Shown piece by piece: positions 5,524-10,237 of a DNA stretch of 10,237 nt; the stretch's first letter is position 1, and every line of letters begins with the position of its first letter. The stretch covers positions 1 through 10,237 of the forward strand of contig DAOWAL010000036.1 in NCBI GenBank assembly GCA_030634615.1, read 5' to 3'. This stretch comes from Candidatus Aenigmatarchaeota archaeon. GTDB lineage: Archaea > Aenigmatarchaeota > Aenigmatarchaeia > QMZP01 > QMZT01. Below the pieces are notes generated by a model. It was not told where the DNA came from and searched no databases. It saw only the letters and a program-made list of their open reading frames with translations. The position numbers were made by a program, and so were the translations under genes.

Positions 5524-5531
5524 CTTATAAA
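5524..5531 (-). promoter_or_regulatory. TATA box of the nine-gene operon
   Basis: On the minus strand the sequence reads CCTTTATAAG, a good archaeal TATA element. A start about 25 bases downstream falls near 5500-5504, giving a leader of about 40 bases that contains the left palindrome and the GAGGTGAT ribosome site. Confidence 0.5.
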
Positions 5532-5546
5532 GGTTTCTAGAGTTTG

Positions 5547-5554
5547 TTTTTAAG
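5547..5554 (+). promoter_or_regulatory. TATA-like box for 2TM gene
   Basis: TTTTTAAG is centred about 27 bases before the ATG at 5577. There is no Shine-Dalgarno before the ATG, which fits a leaderless transcript. Confidence 0.4.
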
Positions 5555-5576
5555 GAATTATTTTACATAATTAATT

Positions 5577-5915
5577 ATGGGTGCATATGACAGATATGAA
5601 ATAACCAGAAAAAAGGCAGATTCTGTGAATAAATTCTTTCTTCATTTCATTGTGTTCCTGTGTATAAATACATTTCTTCTGATACTAAATCTTGCGGTTA
5701 ATCCTTCTTTTCTATGGATTATATTCCCGATTGCTTTCTGGGGAATTGGTTTAATTGTTCATGGGTTTTTACTAATCAGGCCAACAGCATTTCCTGTAAT
5801 TGAAATGGAAGATGAATTTTCAAATAAAAAAACAAAGATTGTGAAAAAGAAAAAATCTGTTAAAAGTTCTAAGAAAACGACTAAAAAGAAAAAGCAATTA
5901 CCCGCCAAAAACTAA
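5577..5915 (+). CDS. 2TM-domain membrane protein with lysine-rich tail
   Basis: This 112-aa protein has YDRYEITRKKADSVNKFFLH (4-23), the amphipathic lead-in typical of the 2TM domain family (PF13239). Two membrane helices follow (about 22-40 and 47-67) with the family motif WIIFPIAFWGIGLIVHG. The tail (80-112) is very basic, rich in Lys and Ser, and probably faces the cytoplasm. In bacteria this domain is often attached to sensor kinases or found alone; no defined function is known. The last 18 bases overlap the convergent ZIP gene. The basic tail could bind nucleic acid or lipid head groups, which is speculation. Confidence 0.75.
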   Translation: MGAYDRYEITRKKADSVNKFFLHFIVFLCINTFLLILNLAVNPSFLWIIFPIAFWGIGLIVHGFLLIRPTAFPVIEMEDEFSNKKTKIVKKKKSVKSSKKTTKKKKQLPAKN

Positions 5916-6644
5916 TTTGATTCCTAGAAGGAACAGTATTCCTATCAAAAAGAAAGCGAATGAGAACATTGACTTTTTCATACTCTTTTCTTTATGTAAT
6001 TCTGGTATTAGATCTGATGATGCTATGTAAATGAATCCACCTGCTGCAAACGGAAGAAGAAATGCTACGGATTCCGGGGTGTAAAGGAAAAAGAATCCTA
6101 CGATTCCGCCCACAACGCTTGTTAGCTGAACTAAGAAGTTGAGCGCAAGTGCACGTGTTTTCTTGTATCCGCCATAAATCAAAACAGCGTAATCGCCGAG
6201 TTCCTGTGGTATTTCGTGCCCTATTATTATGATGGTTGTGAGTATGCCAAAAGGAATACCTACAATAAAACTTGCTGCAATCACAAGACCGTCAATGAAA
6301 TTATGTATACCGTCTCCAATTAGTATAAGCTGTGAAAATGGGTGAACATCGCACTTACCTCTGTGACAGTGGTGCCAATGGAGGAATCGTTCTATTAAAA
6401 AGAACGATATAAATCCAACTAATAGATATGAGAATGCTGTTATTGGTTCCATCATTTCAAGCGATTCTGCAAGCATGTGGAAAAGCGCACCGCTTAAAAG
6501 AGCACCCGCTGAAAAAGCAACAAGTATCATGATTATTTTATCAAGATGCTCATCTTTTAGCCAAAGTGTTATGGCACCAATTAAACCAACAAGACCGTTT
6601 ATTATTGTTGCTGCGATAATGAAAACGAGTGTTTCAAATCCCAT
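5898..6644 (-). CDS. ZIP-family divalent metal transporter
   Basis: This 248-aa protein has about eight membrane segments. The two hallmark metal-site motifs are present: H114-N-F-I-D118-G in the fourth helix and H143-E-I-P-Q-E148-L-G-D in the fifth, which in characterised ZIP proteins form a binuclear zinc/iron site. The loop before the fourth helix (HWHHCHRGKCDVHP, 89-102) is rich in His and Cys and probably binds metal on the cytoplasmic side. The length is normal for short ZIP/ZupT/GufA-like proteins. It would move Zn, Fe or similar ions into the cytoplasm; the specificity is not readable. It is transcribed alone, convergent with the 2TM gene and divergent from the Cys-rich lipoprotein gene. 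Confidence 0.92.
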   Translation of the reverse strand: MGFETLVFIIAATIINGLVGLIGAITLWLKDEHLDKIIMILVAFSAGALLSGALFHMLAESLEMMEPITAFSYLLVGFISFFLIERFLHWHHCHRGKCDVHPFSQLILIGDGIHNFIDGLVIAASFIVGIPFGILTTIIIIGHEIPQELGDYAVLIYGGYKKTRALALNFLVQLTSVVGGIVGFFFLYTPESVAFLLPFAAGGFIYIASSDLIPELHKEKSMKKSMFSFAFFLIGILFLLGIKLVFGG

Positions 6645-6665
6645 ATTAAGAATGTGTTCGTTTAG

Positions 6666-6673
6666 TATAATAA
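6666..6673 (-). promoter_or_regulatory. Possible TATA box for ZIP gene
   Basis: TTATTATA on the minus strand is centred about 25 bases from the ATG at 6644. No ribosome site is visible, so a leaderless mRNA is likely. TTTTAAAA at 6688-6695 is an alternative with a 20-base leader. Confidence 0.35.
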
Positions 6674-6687
6674 GTTTTCGCGTTCCC

Positions 6688-6695
6688 TTTTAAAA
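6688..6695 (+). promoter_or_regulatory. TATA box for Cys-rich lipoprotein gene
   Basis: TTTTAAAA is centred 25 bases before the ATG at 6716. It overlaps the upstream ATG at 6695, so a transcript from here could not use that earlier start. This decides for 6716. Confidence 0.5.
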
Positions 6696-6715
6696 TGTAT
6701 TATCAATTAAATTGT

Positions 6716-7609
6716 ATGAGTAAAAATTCTCTTTTTGTGTTGAGCCTTTTTGTTGTTTTTGTTTTATTGTCTAGCGGGTGTACTACAACTGGTACTATAA
6801 CAGGTGCTATCACGTCAGATTCGTGTGGAAACTTAGGTGAATTGTGTTGTGAAAATAATGTATGCAATGAAGGCGAATGTGCAACTAATGGAAAATGCCA
6901 GGAAGTGAAAATTCCTTTAGTTGAAATATGTGGCAATCAAAACGAAAACTGTTGCGATGGCAATGTTTGCAATTATGGTAGTGTTTGCGTGGATGGTACA
7001 TGTTACAGTGATTGTGGTGACAGTGGCCAGGTGTGCTGTGATGATAAATGCAAAGATGATTTTGTTTGTGCAATAGACAGAAAATGTCACGCATGTGGAA
7101 AAGAGCTTCAGCTTTGCTGTGAAAATAACATATGCGAAAAAGGAAACATGTGCGAGAATGGTAAATGTGTAATGTGTGGCGGATGGCAGGAAAAATGTTG
7201 TCCAGCCGATTTGTGTACCCCTGGTCTTTTTTGCGGTGAAAATGGTAAATGTCAAAACGCTGATAACTGCGGTCTTGGAGGAGAAGAATGTTGCAGTGGT
7301 AATTTATGTGCAATCGGTTTTGAATGTAAGACACATGTAAACATATGTTCAAAATGTGGGTCAAACAATGAACCATGTTGCTACGGTTATGAATGTGGAG
7401 ACAAACTTTACTGTAATGACGATAGTAATCTTTGTCAATATTGCGGCGGGTTCCTTGATGCATGTTGCCTAGGAAGTAAATGTAACAAGGGATATGTATG
7501 TGTACAGGGGTCATGCAATTTTTGTGGTGATGAGCAGCAACCGTGTTGCTCTGGAAACGTATGTGACGCAGGTTACAAATGTACTGGAGAAGGAATTTGT
7601 AAAATGTAA
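6716..7609 (+). CDS. Secreted lipoprotein with nine six-cysteine repeats
   Basis: The protein is 297 aa from the ATG at 6716; the in-frame ATG at 6695 would add seven residues but lies on the TATA box. The signal peptide MSKNSLFVLSLFVVFVLLSSGC ends in a lipobox-like SSGC, so lipid anchoring outside the membrane is likely. A Thr/Gly linker leads into nine tandem repeats of about 28 residues, each with the pattern C-G-x5-C-C-x3/4-C-x4/6-C-x3/5-C. That gives 54 repeat cysteines plus the lipobox cysteine. A typical unit is CGKELQLCCENNICEKG. Six cysteines per unit suggest three disulfides in a small knottin-like fold. Similar repeats occur in secreted proteins of various bacteria and archaea, without assigned function. 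A role in surface adhesion, metal binding or protection is possible. Confidence 0.82.
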   Translation: MSKNSLFVLSLFVVFVLLSSGCTTTGTITGAITSDSCGNLGELCCENNVCNEGECATNGKCQEVKIPLVEICGNQNENCCDGNVCNYGSVCVDGTCYSDCGDSGQVCCDDKCKDDFVCAIDRKCHACGKELQLCCENNICEKGNMCENGKCVMCGGWQEKCCPADLCTPGLFCGENGKCQNADNCGLGGEECCSGNLCAIGFECKTHVNICSKCGSNNEPCCYGYECGDKLYCNDDSNLCQYCGGFLDACCLGSKCNKGYVCVQGSCNFCGDEQQPCCSGNVCDAGYKCTGEGICKM

Positions 7610-7613
7610 AGAA

Positions 7614-7621
7614 TTTATACT
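7614..7621 (+). promoter_or_regulatory. TATA box for PH-domain gene
   Basis: TTTATACT is centred about 25 bases before the ATG at 7642, the distance expected for leaderless transcription. It lies just past the stop codon of the lipoprotein gene, so the two genes are probably separate units. Confidence 0.5.
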
Positions 7622-7641
7622 AAGTTATCACAATTATAATC

Positions 7642-8475
7642 ATGGTTGATCATAGTCTATTGGATTATGTAAAAAATTCATTAACCCAGGGGCATTCTAA
7701 GGACTCTGTTTTTAGTGAATTAAAAGAGCATGGTTGGCCAGAATCACAAATACATGAAGTTTTTGATGAAATAGAAAGAAGTTCGAGTTCTATCCCAGAA
7801 GCTCCTAATTATCGACCAGAACAAAGAATGCATGAAAATAACAATGTACCCACTGAACAGAACAGTATTGATAGTGGTGCTGGTGATAATGGTTATCATA
7901 AAAAATTTTTCAGACTTCAGGACGATGAAAAAATATTTATTGGTACAAAGCCACTGAAAGGATATTTTTGGTCATTGCTTATAGGCTCATTTATAGGGTT
8001 GGCCTTTTTAGGTATTTTCTTTTTACCGTTCACTTTAATACCTGCGATCCTCATTATCCTTAGTGGTGCATTTACAGAATCTCCTAGTATTTTGTCTATA
8101 TTACTTTTAGCATCGGGGGCAATTTTACCAATTATTATCTTAGTTGCTGATGTTCTTCTTATAAGAAGACAATATAACATGAGATATTACTGGATAACAT
8201 CAAGCAGGATTATTGCTAAAAGAGGAATTATTGGTTATTCAATAAATTCAATTCCTCTTGAAAGGATATCTGACGTTTTGATATCAAGATCATTTATCGA
8301 GAAAATATTCGGGTTTGGTAGTCTTCATATACAAACAATGTCAGGTCAGTATTCACCTAGAGGAAGAGGCGGTGCTGAAGGAAATTTGAAAGCAATTCCA
8401 AAACCTGAAGAAATGCAATCTCTTATTTTCAATTTGTTAACGCAGAAAAGAAAAAATCAACACATTACAATGTGA
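7642..8475 (+). CDS. PH-domain (bPH2, DUF304-type) membrane protein with N-terminal helical module
   Basis: This 277-aa protein has three parts. Residues 5-43 (LLDYVKNSLTQGHSKDSVFS then ELKEHGWPESQIHEVFDEIE) form a UBA-like three-helix module with the pattern L-x2-Y-(n)-G-(n)-L-x3-GW-x4-I seen at the N-terminus of many archaeal membrane proteins. A polar, low-complexity linker follows (46-86). Then come two long hydrophobic segments (about 110-141 and 148-174) and a C-terminal bacterial PH domain: YYWITSSRIIAKRGIIGYSI (182-201), IPLERISDVLISRS (204-217), and KIFGFGSLHIQT (221-232). bPH2 membrane proteins (YdbS/YdbT type) have no firmly established function. The stop lies in a short inverted repeat (CACATTACAATGTG). 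Transcribed alone. Confidence 0.8.
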   Translation: MVDHSLLDYVKNSLTQGHSKDSVFSELKEHGWPESQIHEVFDEIERSSSSIPEAPNYRPEQRMHENNNVPTEQNSIDSGAGDNGYHKKFFRLQDDEKIFIGTKPLKGYFWSLLIGSFIGLAFLGIFFLPFTLIPAILIILSGAFTESPSILSILLLASGAILPIIILVADVLLIRRQYNMRYYWITSSRIIAKRGIIGYSINSIPLERISDVLISRSFIEKIFGFGSLHIQTMSGQYSPRGRGGAEGNLKAIPKPEEMQSLIFNLLTQKRKNQHITM

Positions 8476-8481
8476 TGAAAT

Positions 8482-8489
8482 TTTATAAA
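8482..8489 (+). promoter_or_regulatory. TATA box for tRNA gene
   Basis: TTTATAAA, inside TTTTATAAAATT, is centred about 31 bases before the first base of the tRNA and has purines (GATGAAA) upstream where the BRE would sit. Confidence 0.5.
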
Positions 8490-8515
8490 ATTCTTTTTCC
8501 AATTATGTTTATCTT

Positions 8516-8656
8516 GCGCCGATAGTCTAGTCTGGTAGGACAGGAGCTTCCCAATAAACCTTTTATCCAAAAGGTTTAAGCGAAAACAGGAGCTTTACGC
8601 TTCCATCGCTTAATAGGAAATAGCTTCTAACCCGGGTTCAAATCCCGGTCGGCGCA
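8516..8656 (+). tRNA. tRNA-Gly (anticodon CCC) with 68-nt intron
   Basis: The acceptor stem GCGCCGA (8516-8522) pairs fully with TCGGCGC (8649-8655); the discriminator is A8656 and CCA is not encoded. The D-stem is GTCT/GGAC (8525-8528, 8538-8541) with a GG-containing loop. The anticodon stem GGAGC (8543-8547) pairs with GCTTC (8623-8627) with one G-T pair. The spliced loop is TTCCCAA, anticodon CCC at 8550-8552. The T-arm is CCGGG-TTCAAAT-CCCGG (8632-8648). GCG at the 5' end and A73 agree with archaeal tRNA-Gly. The intron sits at the canonical 37/38 position. The gene is monocistronic with its own TATA box and a T-run after it. Confidence 0.85.
8554..8621 (+). other. tRNA-Gly intron (68 nt) between positions 37 and 38
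   Basis: TTCC (8548-8551) pairs with GGAA (8616-8619), giving a 4-bp central helix flanked by 3-nt bulges CAA (8552-8554) and ATA (8620-8622). Cutting after the second base of each bulge restores a 7-base anticodon loop, as archaeal splicing endonuclease does. Inside, TAAACCTTTT (8555-8564) and AAAAGGTTTA (8569-8578) make a perfect 10-bp hairpin. AGCGA (8579-8583) pairs with TCGCT (8606-8610) and encloses GGAGC-TTTAC-GCTTC (8589-8603), a copy of the tRNA's own anticodon stem. The motif is relaxed: the inner helix opposite the central one is only about 2 bp. Confidence 0.7.
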
Positions 8657-8685
8657 TAGACTACTAAAAATCGATATACTACGAC

Positions 8686-8692
8686 TTTTTTT
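8686..8692 (+). terminator. T-run terminator after tRNA-Gly
   Basis: Seven T residues lie 30 bases past the tRNA 3' end with no stem-loop before them, as in archaeal oligo-T termination. The remainder of 8657-8711 shows nothing else. Confidence 0.5.
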
Positions 8693-8711
8693 ATTAGTGT
8701 TTACATTGTAT

Positions 8712-9410
8712 TTATCGCTTTTTTGTCTCTTTTTCAATCTTTCCATCTTTTATGTGAATAATTCTTTTTGCGTATCTTAACAATTCTATATCGTGTGTGA
8801 TTAAGATAACTGTTTTCCCTTCTTTTCTGTTAATCTTTTCTAGGAATTCCATCACAAATTTTCCTGTCTTACTGTCTAAATTTCCTGTGGGTTCATCTGC
8901 CAGGATTACTTCAGGATTATTTGCCAGTGCACGGGCAATAGCAACTCTCTGCTGTTGACCTTGAGATAATTCATTTGGTTTATGACTTAGTCTTTCTCCT
9001 AGGCCAAGAGCTGTTAACAATTCTGTTGCCCTTTCCTTTGCCTCTGATCCTGAAATATCAGCAATTTCCATTGGGAGCATGACATTTTGTAATGCGTTTA
9101 ATGTGGGCAGTAAATTGAACTGCTGAAAAATAAAACCAATGGTTTTCCCTCTAAGAAAAGCTAGAGAAGATTCGTTCATCTCAGAGATGTTTCTGGATCC
9201 TAAAAAGACAGATCCCCATGAAGGTACATCTAATGCACCGACAATATTCATCATTGTGCTTTTCCCTGAACCACTTGGACCCACGATTGCTACAAATTCC
9301 CCTTTGTGTATTTCAATGTTGATATCTTTTAGTACCACGAGAGGTTCTGCTTTTCCCATGTCATATTTCTTCCAGACGTTGTCAATCTTGATTATTGTTT
9401 TACTTTTCAT
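8712..9410 (-). CDS. ABC transporter ATP-binding protein, MacB/LolD type
   Basis: This 232-aa protein has all nucleotide-binding motifs in order: Walker A GPSGSGKST (44-52), Q-loop FQQFNLLP (95-102), signature LSQGQQQRVAIARAL (148-162), Walker B VILADEP with D-loop GNLDS (168-180), and switch His in LITHD (203-207). The sequence style (NVWKKYDMGKAEPLVVLKDI, NLLPTLNALQNVMLP) is that of the MacB/LolD/FtsE family, which drives mechanotransmission permeases rather than classic transport. The start is supported by AAGGTG before the ATG. It lies 9 bases after the permease gene in the same transcript. It would power export of a lipoprotein, peptide or drug-like substrate; the substrate is not readable. 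Confidence 0.93.
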   Translation of the reverse strand: MKSKTIIKIDNVWKKYDMGKAEPLVVLKDINIEIHKGEFVAIVGPSGSGKSTMMNIVGALDVPSWGSVFLGSRNISEMNESSLAFLRGKTIGFIFQQFNLLPTLNALQNVMLPMEIADISGSEAKERATELLTALGLGERLSHKPNELSQGQQQRVAIARALANNPEVILADEPTGNLDSKTGKFVMEFLEKINRKEGKTVILITHDIELLRYAKRIIHIKDGKIEKETKKR

Positions 9411-9419
9411 TTTTACACC

Positions 9420-10237
9420 TTATTCGTACCTCAAAGCATCAACAGGTTTTAATTTCGAAGCCCTGTAAGCAGGTATTACTCCTGCAATCATTCCTATAAT
9501 AGTTGAAAATAATAATGATCCGATTATTAATTCATTAGTTATTAGCGTGTTTGACATCATCATAAATCCCATTTTACCTTCTGAACCACTTCCCATTGAA
9601 CTAACTAAACTAGAACCAAAAAATCCCAACACGACTCCGCCAATTCCCCCTATTAATCCTATTAATCCGGAGTTCATCAAAAATATCAGAAGTATATCTC
9701 TGTTCTTTGTTCCGATGGCTTTCATTATGCCAATATCCTTTGTTTTTTCAAGTACAGATGTAAACATTGTGTTTGCAATTCCAATGCCTCCTACAAGCAG
9801 TGAAACTGCAGCAATTGCTGTTAGAAACAATGTTAATGTGTTCATTGATTCTGTAATTGTCTCTTGCCATTCAGTTGGATTTATAATTGTGAAATCTCTG
9901 TCTTTTTCAGTCAATATCCCACGAGACATCATTAATTTTTTTGTCATATCATCTACTGTTTCTTCTGATATGTCAACATTTTCAATTTTAACAGAGATGC
10001 TATTAAATCTTTTACTCCCGATATCATCAAGTGTTAATCTTGCTATTTCAATAGGCATGTAAATTGTTGAACCAGATTCAGTAATTCCCACGACTTTGAA
10101 TGAACTACCTTCAATTATGACTTGTCTGTTTAGAGGAATTCCGTCTTCAAATGTATTTTCTACGATATTTCCTCCTAGAACAACGGAATAAGAATCACCG
10201 GGGGTCAAAAACCTTCCTTCTGCAATTTCTTCAGTGG
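9420..10237 (-). CDS. MacB/FtsX-type ABC transporter permease, 5' end outside window
   Basis: The reading frame is open to the window's right edge (visible start TEEIAEGRFLTPGDSYSVVL), so the gene begins beyond it. A TTG at 10208 in the frame is not a real start, because the family motif GRFL-x-GD begins before it. About 272 codons are visible. The first half is the extracytoplasmic MacB core domain (VVLGGNIV, FKVVGI, IYMPIEIARLTLDD). Three membrane segments follow: LFLTAIAAVSLLVGGIGIAN, LLIFLMNSGLIGLIGGIGG and IGSLLFSTIIGMIAGVIPAY. The FtsX motif EKTKDIGIMKAIGTKNRDIL lies between the first and second, and the end is YRASKLKPVDALRYE. The missing part should hold the first membrane helix and the start of the core domain. 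Function is with the downstream ATPase. Confidence 0.9.
   Translation of the reverse strand, partial: TEEIAEGRFLTPGDSYSVVLGGNIVENTFEDGIPLNRQVIIEGSSFKVVGITESGSTIYMPIEIARLTLDDIGSKRFNSISVKIENVDISEETVDDMTKKLMMSRGILTEKDRDFTIINPTEWQETITESMNTLTLFLTAIAAVSLLVGGIGIANTMFTSVLEKTKDIGIMKAIGTKNRDILLIFLMNSGLIGLIGGIGGVVLGFFGSSLVSSMGSGSEGKMGFMMMSNTLITNELIIGSLLFSTIIGMIAGVIPAYRASKLKPVDALRYE

Noticed and set aside
6885..7514. 209-residue minus-strand frame opposite the Cys-rich lipoprotein
   Set aside because: It is His/Tyr-rich because it is the reverse of Cys/Gly codons. It has no promoter or homology signal, and the plus-strand repeat pattern is clearly the real coding strand.
8461..8474. CACATTACAATGTG inverted repeat at the end of the PH-domain gene as a terminator or operator
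   Set aside because: Arms of six with a 2-base spacer cannot make a good hairpin, there is no T-run, and the bases are coding. Chance is likely in AT-rich DNA.
8547..8610. Alternative tRNA reading with the intron copy GGAGC-TTTAC-GCTTC as the anticodon arm
   Set aside because: The loop would be five bases, or seven with a non-purine at position 37, and the rest would leave an unsuitable variable region of over 20 bases. The CCC reading gives a normal 7-base loop and fitting splice bulges.
10206..10208. TTG as start of the FtsX/MacB permease
   Set aside because: The frame stays open to the window edge and the family motif GRFL begins upstream of the TTG, so the gene is simply cut by the window.

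Overview
The window looks like an AT-rich archaeal chromosome segment. The evidence is a tRNA gene split by a 68-nt intron with bulge-helix-bulge-like splice sites, archaeal TATA boxes about 25 bases upstream of several start codons (so probably leaderless mRNAs), Shine-Dalgarno sites of the AGGAGAT/AGGTGA type inside operons, and typical archaeal families (DUF134/UPF0251, MinD ATPases with an inserted ferredoxin, 2TM protein, small lipoprotein). The gene set points to an anaerobe. A DPANN-type lineage is possible, but this is only an impression.

Left edge (1-945): a membrane-anchored thioredoxin-like gene (CPAC) is cut short, with a decayed 69-base tandem duplication at its 3' end. It is divergent from a membrane-spanning winged-helix regulator that carries a CSC motif in its predicted outside loop. 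The two share a TATA region flanked by TGAAAC/GTTTCA half-sites. This may be a redox-sensing pair.

Centre (935-5531, minus strand): one compact nine-gene operon. In transcription order it encodes a 58-aa Gly/Arg-rich peptide (DUF5320-like), a 114-aa DUF5320-like protein with a coiled-coil tail, a DUF134 helix-turn-helix protein, two half-size permeases of the ArsP_1/UPF0718 type with overlapping ends, a 63-aa zinc-ribbon peptide, a protein with two NifX/NifB-type (dinitrogenase FeMo-cofactor) domains, and two MinD-like ATPases, each with a 2[4Fe-4S] ferredoxin insert. The core (NifX-like protein plus paired ferredoxin-MinD ATPases) resembles the orange-protein (ORP) complex of anaerobic bacteria. 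I infer a metal-sulfur cluster assembly or carrier system coupled to a membrane transporter. Two copies of a 14-bp palindrome (TGAATAnnTATTCA) lie between its TATA box and first start codon and are good operator candidates.

Right part (5547-8692): a 2TM membrane protein with a lysine-rich tail, a convergent ZIP-family metal transporter, a secreted lipoprotein built from nine six-cysteine repeats, a PH-domain membrane protein, and an intron-containing tRNA-Gly(CCC) gene followed by a T-run terminator. The three plus-strand protein genes have TATA boxes placed for leaderless transcription. The right edge (8712-10237, minus strand) holds a MacB/LolD-type ABC exporter: the ATPase gene and the 3' part of its FtsX/MacB permease gene, which runs off the window.
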